This document shows positions 50,373 through 58,950 of a DNA stretch of 64,000 nt, one piece after another. The stretch lies in assembly GCA_016209705.1 (NCBI GenBank), contig JACQVR010000116.1:1-64000 (forward strand). Direction: 5' to 3'. Each line of letters opens with the position of its first letter. The stretch's first letter is position 1. A program made the position numbers and the translations under genes. The notes beneath the pieces are model-generated. The model saw only the letters and a program-made list of their open reading frames with translations. It had not been told where the DNA came from and ran no database searches. This DNA is from Planctomycetota bacterium. Its GTDB lineage: Bacteria; Planctomycetota; MHYJ01; JACPRB01.

Positions 50373-51808
50373 TACGCCCCTCTCCCGCGCAGGACGGCGG
50401 GCAATGTCTTCAGCAGAATCACGACGTCCAGCCAAATCGACCAGCGATCGATGTATTCCAAATCCAATCGCATCCATTCGTCGAATCGGATCTCATTGCG
50501 CCCGCTGATCTGCCAGAGGCACGTGATTCCGGGCCGCATGTTCATGCGCCGGCGGTGCCAGGGTTGGAACTTCTCCACTTCATAATCCGGCAGCGGTCGA
50601 GGACCCACCAAGCTCATGTCCCCCTTGAACACGTTCCAGAGCTGAGGCAGCTCATCCAAGCTCGTCCGCCGCAGGAACCGCCCCACCGTCGTGACGCGCG
50701 GATCGTCCTTGATCTTGAACGCCGGACCGTCGAGCTCGTTTCGCGATTCCAGGCCCGCTCGTTTCAAAGGGGCGTCGCGCTCCATGGTGCGGAACTTGTA
50801 CAGTGTGAAGCGCCGGCCGTTCATCCCCGCGCGCTGCTGGCGAAAAATCGCCCCCCCCGGCGACTCCAACGCCACCAGCAGGCCCAGCAGGAGCAGGGCC
50901 GGAGACAGCGCCACGAGGAGCGCTGCGGCGCCCACGACGTCGATCACGCGCTTGAGGGCGAGCTGCGCCTCCCCGGGCGGCACCGAAGAAAACGTGACGA
51001 ACGACCGATCCAGGAAATGTCCGGCACGCACGCGCGAGCTGAGCTCTTCGAACCACGGCATGCTCCAATGGACGATGACGCCCATCGCGTCGCACTCGCG
51101 GAGCACGCGCTCGACCACGGGCACGTCCCACGCTCGCGGGACGAAGAAAACCTCGTCCACGACCTCGCGCCGCGCGATGTCCGGAATCTCCGAAATCGTT
51201 CCCAGGATCCGCCACGCCCCCGCCGTTCGCCCCACCTCGGCGGGATCCTCGGCGGCAAAGCCGCGGACCTGGTAGACGGCCCCGGAGGTGCGCTCCAGGT
51301 CGCGCGCCAGTCGAATCGCGTCCGGATGCGTCCCGGCGATCACGACGAAATGCCGATCGTATCCCTTGAGCGTGTAATAGGCCAACACGCTCCGCGTGCC
51401 GACGCGCAACGGGAACACGAGCGCGAAATGGCTCGCTCCAACGAGGAGGACCAGAGACCGATTGACCTCCTCGCCCATCTTCGCCAGCGCGATGACGGCA
51501 AAAATCGCGAACACCGCCATCGCCTCCCCCGCCAGAACTTGCAGGGCGTGCGCGACCGGACCGCGCTGGCGGAACGAGCGGTAGGCGTCCGTCGACCACG
51601 CGAACGCGCCCCACAGCGCCAAGAATACCGGAAGGATCCACAGGTACTGCGAGACCGGGCCGATCTGCTGATCGAACGCGCGTTCGAACCAGGACGCCAG
51701 AGGTCCCGATCGGATCCAGTATGCGAGAAAGAACGCCAGAGTCCCGATCCCGAGTTCGACGGCGAAATACGCCTGGACTCGGCGTTCGTGACGGACACGC
51801 GCCAGCAT
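50369..51808 (-). CDS. Polyprenyl glycosylphosphotransferase (WbaP/WcaJ family)
   Basis: A 479-residue enzyme that starts chain assembly by transferring a sugar-1-phosphate to undecaprenyl phosphate. It has four N-terminal helices (about 15-125), a central CoA-binding-like Rossmann domain (about 140-260), then a further membrane segment (VIDVVGAAALLVALSPALLLLGLLVALE) and the catalytic domain (FRQQRAGMNGRRFTLYKFRTM, RTSLDELPQLWNVFKGDMSLVGPRPLP, RPGITCLWQISGRNEI). This is the full WbaP-type architecture. It is translationally coupled to the PMT-like gene. Confidence 0.93.
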   Translation of the reverse strand: MLARVRHERRVQAYFAVELGIGTLAFFLAYWIRSGPLASWFERAFDQQIGPVSQYLWILPVFLALWGAFAWSTDAYRSFRQRGPVAHALQVLAGEAMAVFAIFAVIALAKMGEEVNRSLVLLVGASHFALVFPLRVGTRSVLAYYTLKGYDRHFVVIAGTHPDAIRLARDLERTSGAVYQVRGFAAEDPAEVGRTAGAWRILGTISEIPDIARREVVDEVFFVPRAWDVPVVERVLRECDAMGVIVHWSMPWFEELSSRVRAGHFLDRSFVTFSSVPPGEAQLALKRVIDVVGAAALLVALSPALLLLGLLVALESPGGAIFRQQRAGMNGRRFTLYKFRTMERDAPLKRAGLESRNELDGPAFKIKDDPRVTTVGRFLRRTSLDELPQLWNVFKGDMSLVGPRPLPDYEVEKFQPWHRRRMNMRPGITCLWQISGRNEIRFDEWMRLDLEYIDRWSIWLDVVILLKTLPAVLRGRGAY

Positions 51809-51875
51809 AGGGGTCCCCGTCGCCCGGCGGCCTCAGTACCGCGCCGCAGAAGTATCGTACCAGTCTGCTCGCGGC

Positions 51876-51955
51876 GCGGAGTCCCACGTCCGAAGTCCAA
51901 AGTCCAGAGTCGGGCCCCCCCGTCCTCACCTCTGGACTGGGGAATCTGGACTATG
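51876..51955. repeat. AGTCC-type heptamer repeats with inverted arms
   Basis: GAGTCCCACGTCCGAAGTCC, AAAGTCCAGAGTC and inverted TCTGGACTGG / ATCTGGACT units around a C-rich turn. Same family as 23046-23143. The rest of the gap 51809-52121 contains the hairpin below and no other recognised feature. Confidence 0.8.
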
Positions 51956-52012
51956 CCGCATGCCAACCGAGACGATACTTGTATGCGGCGGTACTCAGGA
52001 AGACGAACGCTC
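51955..52012 (+). promoter_or_regulatory. Conserved hairpin leader (second copy)
   Basis: GCCGCAT (51955-51961) pairs with ATGCGGC (51983-51989) and is followed by GGTACTCAGGAAGACGAACGCTC, closely matching the stem and GCGGCGGTA...GAACGCTC at 23144-23187. Both follow AGTCC repeats on the plus strand. Here it lies about 110 nt before the WecG-like gene. Confidence 0.45.
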
Positions 52013-52121
52013 CGTATCATTATCGGCAGTTTCGGCGGAGGTTCAATGCTTGATCCCCCGGCGCGAACATGGGAAGTTCCGCCGTCCCGCAAGCGATGAG
52101 CGGGATATTCAAGGGAACGTC

Positions 52122-52904
52122 ATGGAACGCAGCCCCGATCTTCCCAAGATCGACCTGTTCGGCATCCGCATCACCCGCGCCACCGGCGAAGAAATCGTCC
52201 AGGCGTCCCGGGACGCCGTCCGGACGGGTCGCCGGGCGGAAACGCTGCTGGCGGTCAACGCGCATACCTACGTGGAGGCGCGCCGGAATACTCTCATGGG
52301 CCGCGTCCTGAACGAAGCCTTCATCGCCTGGCCCGACGGGGTCGCGGTGGCATGGGCCGCCCGCCTCAGCGGGCGCCCCACCGGACCGCGGATCCACGGC
52401 CATGACCTGATGCTTCGCTTTCTGCGGGAGCCCTTCTCGCATTATTTCTATGGATCCACGCCCGAGGTCCTCGCCGACATGCGCCGCCGGCTCGACGGGG
52501 TGCGCATCGCGGGCATGCAGTCGCCGCCGCTCACGAAGCGGGCCGAACGGTGCGACGTCTCCGCGATCAACAACTCGGGCGCGGACATCCTGTGGGTGGC
52601 GCTGGGCGCGCCCAAACAGGAGCTGTGGGCGCATCTGAACCGAGACCGGATCCGCGTGCCGTTGATCGTCTGCATCGGAGCGGCGTTCGAGCTGCTGGCC
52701 GGCCGTTTCAGCCGCGCGCCACGCCTCCTCCAGCGCGCGGGCCTGGAATGGGCGTGGAGGCTCTCGCAGGATCCGGCCCGCCTCTGGCGCCGGTATGTTT
52801 CCACCAACGGCGCGTTCGCCGCGCACGTGCTGGGCGGCCTCCTCGCCCACACCTTTTCCCGTCCGGGCCCTGCATCACATATGCATATGGGGAAATTTAT
52901 GTAA
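52122..52904 (+). CDS. WecG/TagA/CpsF family glycosyltransferase (GT26)
   Basis: A 260-residue enzyme with LFGIRITRATGEEIVQAS, LLAVNAHTYVEARRN, WPDGVAVAWAARLSGRP (the PDG motif), HYFYGSTPE, and INNSGADILWVALGAPKQELW (APKQE motif), all diagnostic of GT26. It adds the second sugar to a lipid-linked primer, e.g. ManNAcA in ECA synthesis. The ATG at 52122 follows AAGGGAACGTC. The C-terminal helix with RRYVSTNGAFAAHVLGGLL may contact the membrane. Confidence 0.9.
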   Translation: MERSPDLPKIDLFGIRITRATGEEIVQASRDAVRTGRRAETLLAVNAHTYVEARRNTLMGRVLNEAFIAWPDGVAVAWAARLSGRPTGPRIHGHDLMLRFLREPFSHYFYGSTPEVLADMRRRLDGVRIAGMQSPPLTKRAERCDVSAINNSGADILWVALGAPKQELWAHLNRDRIRVPLIVCIGAAFELLAGRFSRAPRLLQRAGLEWAWRLSQDPARLWRRYVSTNGAFAAHVLGGLLAHTFSRPGPASHMHMGKFM

Positions 52905-52921
52905 TCCGCCTTCCATCCGCC

Positions 52922-53880
52922 TTGAACCCGTGGTATTCTTCTGGAAGAGGAGTTCAAAAGGCTTCGGCACCTCCGCACGCCCACGACGTCGCCGGCGCCA
53001 CGAACGCGGAAGCATCCGTCCCCTCGGCGTCCAACCTGCTGGCCACGCTCCTCAATTTCAGCCACGACGGGATCCTCGCGTTCAACCGGGAATTCCGGTA
53101 CACGGCCTGGAATCACGCGATGGAGCGGATCTCGGGACTTTCGCGCGAAGCCGTTCTCGGCAAGCGCGTCTTTGAAATTTTTCCGGTGTTGAGGGAGATT
53201 CCTCCGGACCGCGCGATGGCCGAACTGTCCGAGGGGCGGTCCCTCGTGTCGCGCAACTGCCCGTATCACGTCCGCCAAAGCGGCCGGAAGGGATTTTTCG
53301 ACGCCACCGTGCACCCGCTCGAGGATGATCACGGTGTCGTGACCGGCGGCATGGCCATCATTCGTGACACCACGAGCGCGTGCGCGCGCAGGATCTTCAA
53401 CGCGAAAGCGAGTCCAGATTCCGGATCATGGCGGACTGCGCTCCGGTATTGATCTGGATGGCGGGCGCGGACGCTCGCTGCGATTTCTTCAACCGCGGAT
53501 GGCTGGAGTTCACCGGCCGAACGCTGGAACAGGAACTCGGCTACGGCTGGGCGGAAGGCATCCATCCCGAGGATTTCCAGCGCTGCGTGGACGGCTATCT
53601 GGAGGCGTTCCATGCCCGCCGTCCTTTCAGGCTGGAATACCGCCTCCGCCGACACGACGGCGAATATCGCTGGATCTTGGATCAGGACGCTCCCCGAACC
53701 ACACCGGGAGGCGCCTTCGCGCCGGTCTTCGACGGCTTGCCTCCCGCGAACGGAGAGCCGTCCTTCGACCTTGCCGTCGGCCGGATGTGCGCCCAGCTCA
53801 AGGATCTGTACGTGGCGGCCGGCGTGGAGTGCGCGGTCGAGCCCGCCGCGATCCGCCAGGTCACGCCCCCAAACACGTAG
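52922..53880 (+). pseudogene. Frameshifted PAS-domain sensor fragment
   Basis: Two PAS domains in different frames. The first (to about 53390) has NFSHDGILAFNREFRYTAWNHAMERISGLSREAVLGKRVFEIFP and ends GGMAIIRDTTS. The second (from about 53380) starts DLQRESESRFRIMADCAPVLIWMAG with WLEFTGRTLEQELGYGW. They should join as the usual RDTTERKRAE-type linker, so a frameshift lies near 53380-53400. No kinase or output domain follows. Only a weak TTG start is available at 52922. Either a decayed sensor gene or a sequencing error in a truncated one. Confidence 0.65.
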
Positions 53881-53892
53881 TAGAGGATCCGC

Positions 53893-53990
53893 TTTCACCG
53901 CCGAGGCACGAAGACACCAGGAAAAAAGGCTGCTCCGGATGCTTCGTTGAGCTTTCTTGGCGGTTCGGCGCTTTGGCGGTTCAAATCCGA
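53893..53990. repeat. CGCCAAA-type repeats with inverted arms
   Basis: CACCGCCGAGGCACGAAGAC (left) against TTTCTTGGCGGTTCGGCGCT and TTGGCGGTTC (right). The asnB TGA stop (53981-53983) lies in the last unit. Same family as the inner arms at 17625-17703. Confidence 0.75.
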
Positions 53991-55831
53991 CTCTCAAGAC
54001 CGCACGGACTGTCCGCCGACGGCAACGAATCGACCCATCGCGCCCAGGCTTCGAAAACGATGAACGCCCACAGCGCGCGCCCGTGGTCGGCACCGCCGTC
54101 ATGTTGGCGCACCAACCGTTCCACTTCACGCGCGTCGAAGATGCCGCGCGCGCGAGCCGTCCGGTCCAGCAGGTGATCGTCGCGCACGCTTCGGAGCGGT
54201 CCGCGCAGCCATGCGTCCAAGGGGATGCCGAACCCTTGCTTGGAACGGCGCAGGGTCTCCGGCGGCAGGAGATCTTGAAAGGCCTGGCGCAGGATGGCCT
54301 TCCCGACCCGCCCGCGGATCTTCAGTTCGCTCGGAATTCGCCGCGACACGTTCACCACGGCGGGATCCACGAACGGACAGCGCACCTCCACCCCGTGGGC
54401 CATGGACGCGATGTCCGTTTTCACCAGCAGGTCGTCGGGCAGATAGCGCTCCATATCGTCGCGCGCGGCGGCCTCCACGGGGTCGTCCGACTCAAATTCC
54501 GCGACCAGGCCATCCACCCCAAAACCCAGTCGCGCCCGGGTCTCCGCGTCCACCGGCGCCAGGAGCTCCGCATACAGCGCTCCCAAGGGTTCATCCATCC
54601 GCTCCAGCGCCGCCCGGGCCCGCTTCCGATACGCGCGTTCGATCGGCGCCCACCGGGCGGCCCATTGAACCGGGCGGGGCAGCTTCTTCAATCGCGACAG
54701 CAGGCGAACCGCGCGGTACCGCCGATATCCGCCGAAGCACTCGTCGCCTCCGTCTCCCGACAGGGCGACTTTGACGTGTGCGGACGCCAAGCGCGCCAGC
54801 TCGAACGTCGGCAGCGCGGAAGCATCCGCGAACGGCTCGCCGTAGTGACGGGCGATCTTAGGCAGGAGTCGGGACACGTCCGGAGAAACGACGAATTCCA
54901 GATGCCGCGTTCCGAAATGCCGCGCAACCCGGCGCGCCGGCTCCGCTTCGTTGAACGCGGAGTCCTCGAACCCGATCGTGAACGTCCGCACCGGTTCGCG
55001 TCCGGCACGGGCCATCACTCCGACCACGATGCTGGAGTCGATTCCTCCGGAAAGAAACGCGCCCAGCGGGACATCCGACTCCAGGCGGGCTTCCACGGCC
55101 TCGGTCACGACCGTTCTGACGCGGTCTGCCGCCTCCGCCCGGCTCATCGGTTCTGGGGAAGGCGCCGGAGAACGAAAATCCCGCAGTTCCAGATGATCCC
55201 TCTTCCAGCGCGCCCAATGCCCCGGCCGCAGCTTCCGCATCCACTGAAACATGGATCGAGGAGCGGGGACATAGCCGCGCGCCAGATAGAGCCCGATCGC
55301 CTCCACGTCCCGATCCCGGGCGATCCACGGACAGCTCGCCAGCGCCTGGAGCTCCGAGGCGAAGGCGAAGCGGGCGCCGTCGGTCCAGTACGCGAGCGGC
55401 TTCTTGCCCATCCGATCGCGCGCGAGGAAGAGGGACCGGTCGCGGGCATCCCAGATCGCCAGCGCGAACATTCCTTTCAGTCGTTCCACGGACGCGGGGC
55501 CTTCATCCTCGTACAGATGCAGCGCGCTCTCCGCGTCGCCGCGGGAGCGAAAGCGATGACCTCTGGCCTCCAGCGTCCGTCTGAGATCCCGGTGGTTGTA
55601 GATCTCGCCGTTGAGCATCAGATGAAGCGTTCCATCCTCGTTCGGCATCGGTTGGGCTCCTCCTTCCAGGTCGAGGATGGATAGCCGTCGGAACCCCAGG
55701 GCGGCGTGGGCGTCCGACCAGGAGCGCGCGTCGTCGGGACCTCGATGCGCCAGCGCGACGCTCATCCGCTGAAGCGCCGCGTCGCGCTCGGGTCCGGGAG
55801 GAAAGCCGATCAGGCCGCACAGGCCGCACAT
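53981..55831 (-). CDS. asnB: Asparagine synthase (glutamine-hydrolysing) family protein
   Basis: A 616-residue AsnB-type protein. Cys2 (MCGLCGLIGF) is the amidotransferase nucleophile, with RGPDD and NGEIYNHRDLR in the glutaminase domain. The synthetase domain has LGAFLSGGIDSSIV (ATP pyrophosphatase SGGxDS) and LSGDGGDECFGGYRRY. It transfers ammonia from glutamine, classically to aspartate. In polysaccharide clusters such proteins often amidate sugar carboxylates instead. The flanking WecG and surface genes make that possible. Its stop lies in a repeat tract. Confidence 0.9.
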   Translation of the reverse strand: MCGLCGLIGFPPGPERDAALQRMSVALAHRGPDDARSWSDAHAALGFRRLSILDLEGGAQPMPNEDGTLHLMLNGEIYNHRDLRRTLEARGHRFRSRGDAESALHLYEDEGPASVERLKGMFALAIWDARDRSLFLARDRMGKKPLAYWTDGARFAFASELQALASCPWIARDRDVEAIGLYLARGYVPAPRSMFQWMRKLRPGHWARWKRDHLELRDFRSPAPSPEPMSRAEAADRVRTVVTEAVEARLESDVPLGAFLSGGIDSSIVVGVMARAGREPVRTFTIGFEDSAFNEAEPARRVARHFGTRHLEFVVSPDVSRLLPKIARHYGEPFADASALPTFELARLASAHVKVALSGDGGDECFGGYRRYRAVRLLSRLKKLPRPVQWAARWAPIERAYRKRARAALERMDEPLGALYAELLAPVDAETRARLGFGVDGLVAEFESDDPVEAAARDDMERYLPDDLLVKTDIASMAHGVEVRCPFVDPAVVNVSRRIPSELKIRGRVGKAILRQAFQDLLPPETLRRSKQGFGIPLDAWLRGPLRSVRDDHLLDRTARARGIFDAREVERLVRQHDGGADHGRALWAFIVFEAWARWVDSLPSADSPCGLESRI

Positions 55832-55835
55832 ATGA

Positions 55836-55942
55836 AGAAGCTAGGAGCTTGGAGCTGGAAGCTTGGGGCTCGGAGCGGAGGCCGATGGCGAGGTCCCCGC
55901 TCCAGGTTCCAGGCTCCAAGCTCCGAGCTCAAAGCTTGAGGC
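55836..55942. repeat. AGCTTGG-type repeat hairpin
   Basis: GAAGCTAGGAGCTTGGAGC, TGGAAGCTTGGGGCTCGGAG (left) mirrored by CCGCTCCAGGTTCCAGGCTCC, AAGCTCCGAGCTCAAAGC (right). It occupies the gap between asnB and the RING-finger gene and supplies the latter's TGA stop. Confidence 0.87.
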
Positions 55943-56810
55943 ACCGCTTTTCGCCGCACGCGAAAATGCAGCAACCCTCGTTGAACCTCCAGCAATCTTC
56001 GTGATGCGGCGTGCGGCATCGCCGACAATACACCCGTCCTTCCGGGGGTACCCGATGGCCGCAGACCCGACATGTCGGGATTTCGTCCGACCGCGCGGGA
56101 GCGTCCTCCACAATCTCGATCCCGTTCGCGCGCTGCCACAGGGTGGCCACCCGATCACAAATCTGATCCGAGAGGCGCGCGAACAGGCTCAGCTCATGAT
56201 GGCTGGCCAATATTCCTTTCTTGCGGATCATCAAGCGCGCGGGACTGAGCGATACGTGCACGTGGTCGTTGGCGAGCAGCTTGCGCAGATCCACGATGGC
56301 CGCGCGGGTCGGAGGGTCCAGGAACTCCCGGACGAACGGTGCGTTCGCCGACGCGACCGCCAAGCGCGCGTCGAATTCCGAATCTCCCGTTTCCGGTTCG
56401 TCCGGATCCGGAGTTCGCCGCGGGAAAATTTCCACGGGAGGCGCTCCCGGATACGGAGCGGCGTACGAGATCTGCGTGAACACGCCGGGACTCTCCTCGC
56501 CCGCCTCGTGTAGGGACAAGACAGCCCGGACCACATGATGCAGGTAGGAGACTCGAGGACCCTGGAACGGTCCTCGATCCAGCACCTGCCCTTCCCGCTC
56601 GGAGGCCAGCCGCGAAAACGCCCGCCACAGAGTGGAATAGTCGCCGCCGGCAAGGCTTCGGCGGAACGAACGCCCGCCGCCGGATCGGCCCGCGCCCTCC
56701 TCGCGGTCTGCGCCACGGGTTGTGTCGTGCAGGATGTCGCCTACGGTCTGCCAGATCCATCCGGCGCCGTAAATCACGAATAGCAATACAAAGACGAAGA
56801 AAAGCTCCAT
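55929..56810 (-). CDS. Membrane-anchored protein with a C-terminal prokaryotic RING finger
   Basis: A 293-residue protein with an N-terminal membrane helix (FVFVLLFVIYGAGWIW, residues 4-20), a middle domain of unknown fold, and a Cys/His-rich end starting at 247 (CRVCGHRV ... YCRRCRTPHHEDCW ... GCCIFACGEKRC). The spacing Cys-x2-Cys-x11-Cys-x2-Cys-x4-His-x2-Cys fits a RING/treble-clef zinc finger of the prokaryotic RING group, known mainly by computational analysis. A ubiquitin-like ligase role is not shown for these. It is the last gene of a same-strand block with Roadblock proteins and a GTPase. TCTAAT ends 8 nt before the ATG. Confidence 0.8.
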   Translation of the reverse strand: MELFFVFVLLFVIYGAGWIWQTVGDILHDTTRGADREEGAGRSGGGRSFRRSLAGGDYSTLWRAFSRLASEREGQVLDRGPFQGPRVSYLHHVVRAVLSLHEAGEESPGVFTQISYAAPYPGAPPVEIFPRRTPDPDEPETGDSEFDARLAVASANAPFVREFLDPPTRAAIVDLRKLLANDHVHVSLSPARLMIRKKGILASHHELSLFARLSDQICDRVATLWQRANGIEIVEDAPARSDEIPTCRVCGHRVPPEGRVYCRRCRTPHHEDCWRFNEGCCIFACGEKRCLKL

Positions 56811-56818
56811 CCTGTGAC

Positions 56819-56824
56819 ATTAGA
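56819..56824 (-). promoter_or_regulatory. -10 hexamer TCTAAT for the RING-finger gene
   Basis: TCTAAT (5 of 6 consensus) lies 8 nt before the ATG at 56810. The -35 (TAACTT at 17 nt) is weak and falls in a short GAAGTTAGAAGTC repeat (about 56844-56862). Confidence 0.42.
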
Positions 56825-56839
56825 CTACCGTGGAGGGGG

Positions 56840-57060
56840 AGAAGTTAGAAGTCAGAAGTCACGCTCGCGCCCTTCGGGCGCTCGCTTCGGAAATGGCGGC
56901 TCGGCGACCTTCGGACCGCCTCGCACGCCATTTCCATGCGCGGGCGGGGCTTGGACCCCGCCCGCTTCCAAGCGGAATAACTCCGCCGAAAGCAACGGGG
57001 CTTGTTTACATTTGTCAGGAACCAAGAGCCTGAGGACAGGAATCACAAGCCGAGCAATGC
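56840..57060. other. Gene-free spacer with hairpins
   Basis: The 313-nt gap 56811-57123 holds a short AGAAGTTAGAAGTCAGAAG repeat (56842-56862). GGAAATGGCG/CGCCATTTCC arms (about 56889-56938) enclose smaller hairpins. A GGCGGGG-CTTGGA-CCCCGCC stem lies near 56943-56966. No coding sequence is convincing. A small structured RNA is possible but unsupported. Confidence 0.45.
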
Positions 57061-57123
57061 TTGCCGGGAGCGGTGGGATTTCAAACGCTTTTCGCTCGGC
57101 CGCGACGTGTCTCTGTTGGGGAA

Positions 57124-57630
57124 TCAGGAACCGAACACGTCGTCCAGCTTATTCTTGGCCGCCTCTCCGAAGTCCCGAGCGATGGATTCCGCCTCCGTCT
57201 TTCGGGTTGCGATCTCATCGAACAAGGTGGCCAGCTTGCTGGAAACCTGGCCGGCGTAGAGCCGGACCATGCCCAACGTCGTCCGGTCGTCGAAAATGAT
57301 CGCCAGGATCGTCCGCTCGCCGACCAGGGAGAGTTGAATGTTGTCCTTTTTCCCCTGGTGAAACATGATGGAGAACTCCTCTTCGCCGAGGAGCTTGGCC
57401 ATTTGCTTGGTCGCGGCGAAGGATCCGGCGACGAGGGCGGAAATGGTATCGGTGTCGTAGGTCGAGGCCTCTCCCGTCTTGGTGACGAGGTGGCCGTCCT
57501 TATCGATCAGAAACGTGCACTTCGCGTTTGCGCTCTTGAGGAACTGCTCCAGGACGCGTTCAATTTTTTCGACATCTTCCTTATAAAAAACAAGGCGGGC
57601 CGATCGGAGGCCCTCGTCCTGCTTGCCCAT
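57124..57630 (-). CDS. Roadblock/LC7 domain protein
   Basis: A 168-residue protein with a Roadblock/LC7 fold: ERVLEQFLKSANAKCTFLIDKDGHLVTKTG, then TDTISALVAGSFAATKQMAKLLGEEEFSIMFHQG and ERTILAIIFDDRTTLGMVRLYA, followed by a helical tail (about 130-168). In Myxococcus, MglB (same fold) is the GAP of the MglA GTPase; the MglA-like gene is immediately upstream here. The ATG at 57630 follows AGGAG by 9 nt; a TTG 6 nt earlier is possible. TTGCAA-16-TAAACT lies just upstream. Confidence 0.85.
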   Translation of the reverse strand: MGKQDEGLRSARLVFYKEDVEKIERVLEQFLKSANAKCTFLIDKDGHLVTKTGEASTYDTDTISALVAGSFAATKQMAKLLGEEEFSIMFHQGKKDNIQLSLVGERTILAIIFDDRTTLGMVRLYAGQVSSKLATLFDEIATRKTEAESIARDFGEAAKNKLDDVFGS

Positions 57631-57649
57631 TTCCAAGTTCTCCTGACTT

Positions 57650-57677
57650 AGTTTACCACTCGCGGATCGTTTTGCAA
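57650..57677 (-). promoter_or_regulatory. Promoter for the Roadblock gene
   Basis: TTGCAA (57672-57677), a 16-nt spacer and TAAACT (57650-57655). The predicted leader is about 13 nt and includes AGGAG. Confidence 0.45.
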
Positions 57678-57703
57678 CGCATTTTCCCGTCGCCGCGCCG
57701 CCC

Positions 57704-58621
57704 TCATTTGAGAAACATGAAATACGATACAGCCGCCGCGATTCCGGCCGTGATCAGCAGCGTCACGAGGAGCGCGACTTTCTTGGCCGAGCTTTCCTTC
57801 GCCCGCGGCGCCGTCCGCGCCGGGGTCGGTCGGGCGACGGGACGGGGCGGGGCCGCAGGCGCCGCCGGTCGCGCCGGAATAGGCCTGGGAACCGGAGGCG
57901 GCGGGGGCGGAGGTCGAGGCGCTTCCACGCGCGCCTTCACGGGGGCTCCCACCGCGGGTCGAGGCGGCGCGGAAGGCGCCGGTGCCGGCGGCGCGGGCGC
58001 CGCCGCTGGCGCGGCCGCTCCGATCCGACCCGGACCGTAATCCTCGTTGAGCCTGTCGATGATCATGCGGGAAACATGCTTCAACGTCTGCAAGATCCCT
58101 TCGCCCTTGACGGCGACCGCCTCGAACGACGGAGCGTTCCATCGGTTCAGTTTGCCGTTGAGCTCGCTCACCGGCAACGCGCCGGGCAAGTCCCGCTTGT
58201 TGAACTGGATGACGAACGGAATCTTGCCCAGATCCAGATTGTATTCCTTGAGATTCTCTTGGAGGTTGTTGATGGAATCCACGTTATCCGGCATGCGGTT
58301 GGGATCGGAGTCGGCCACGAAGACCACGCCGTCGGCGCCCTGAAGCACCAGCTTGCGCGTGGAATTGTAATAGACTTGCCCGGGCACCGTGTACAAACAG
58401 ATCTTCGTCTTCATGCCGGCCACCTGTCCGATGTCCAGCGGCATGAAATCGAAGAACAGGGTGCGATCTTCGTCGGTGGCGACCGAGGTCAAGGCGCCGG
58501 CCACGCCGTGTCCGGCCTTGCGATGGATCATCTCCAAATTGGTCGTCTTGCCGCTCAGACCCGGCCCGTAATAGACGACCTTGCAGTTCACTTCCCGGCG
58601 CGCGAAGTTGATTTGGACCAT
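57704..58621 (-). CDS. MglA-like small GTPase with Pro/Ala linker and C-terminal membrane anchor
   Basis: A 305-residue protein. Residues 1-195 are an MglA-type Ras-like GTPase: INFARREVNCKVVYYGPGLSGKTTNLE (G1), VPGQVYYNSTRKLVLQGADG (G3 with the MglA-type arginine region) and FVIQFNKRDLP (G4). Residues 201-275 are rich in Pro and Ala, and residues 281-302 form a single hydrophobic helix (VALLVTLLITAGIAAAVSYFMF), so the GTPase should be tail-anchored in the membrane. MglA proteins normally end after the GTPase domain. The start at 58621 matches canonical MglA N-termini; 7 extra residues upstream are not conserved. Confidence 0.88.
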   Translation of the reverse strand: MVQINFARREVNCKVVYYGPGLSGKTTNLEMIHRKAGHGVAGALTSVATDEDRTLFFDFMPLDIGQVAGMKTKICLYTVPGQVYYNSTRKLVLQGADGVVFVADSDPNRMPDNVDSINNLQENLKEYNLDLGKIPFVIQFNKRDLPGALPVSELNGKLNRWNAPSFEAVAVKGEGILQTLKHVSRMIIDRLNEDYGPGRIGAAAPAAAPAPPAPAPSAPPRPAVGAPVKARVEAPRPPPPPPPVPRPIPARPAAPAAPPRPVARPTPARTAPRAKESSAKKVALLVTLLITAGIAAAVSYFMFLK

Positions 58622-58687
58622 GTTCTCAATCCCGCATCCCACGGCCGGGCGACCGATGCGGCGAACGCCGCGCGGAAGCGCCTCCCC

Positions 58688-58770
58688 GGAGAGACGGCGG
58701 ATTCTCGATTTTCGATTCTTGAACGCCCGGGGTTCGAATCAAGCATCGAAAATCAAGAATCGCTTCGCAT
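58688..58770. repeat. GATTTTCGA-type repeat palindrome
   Basis: GATTCTCGATTTTCGATTC and TTGAACG (left) pair with GGTTCGAATC and ATCGAAAATCAAGAATC (right). It lies in the spacer upstream of the GTPase gene, next to copy 3 of the CTAGGAG element. Confidence 0.82.
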
Positions 58771-58834
58771 CCCTCCCGTCCCTCGGGCCACTCTAATCTC
58801 ATGAATCCGACGCTATCCTGTGCGGCGCGGCCCG

Positions 58835-58950
58835 CTAGGAGCGGGTCGAGATATTCAAGAGGATGTCGAGATATAGCGGATGCAGGTGATAAGGCCCCCC
58901 TGTGTGGTACGGCACATCTCCATATCTCCAATATCCCGACAATCTCCTAG
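58835..58950 (-). repeat. CTAGGAG...CTCCTAG dispersed element, copy 3
   Basis: A 116-bp copy in reverse orientation with both inverted ends intact. On the minus strand it reads CTAGGAGATTGTCGGGATA ... GAATATCTCGAC ... CTCCTAG, nearly identical to copy 1 in its outer parts. It supplies the TAG stop of the Roadblock gene at 58947, just as copy 1 does for kdsB. Confidence 0.87.

Noticed and set aside
53981-53990. Classic intrinsic terminators in the repeat hairpins
   Set aside because: Stems are plentiful but T-tracts are missing in nearly all, so termination is not assigned.
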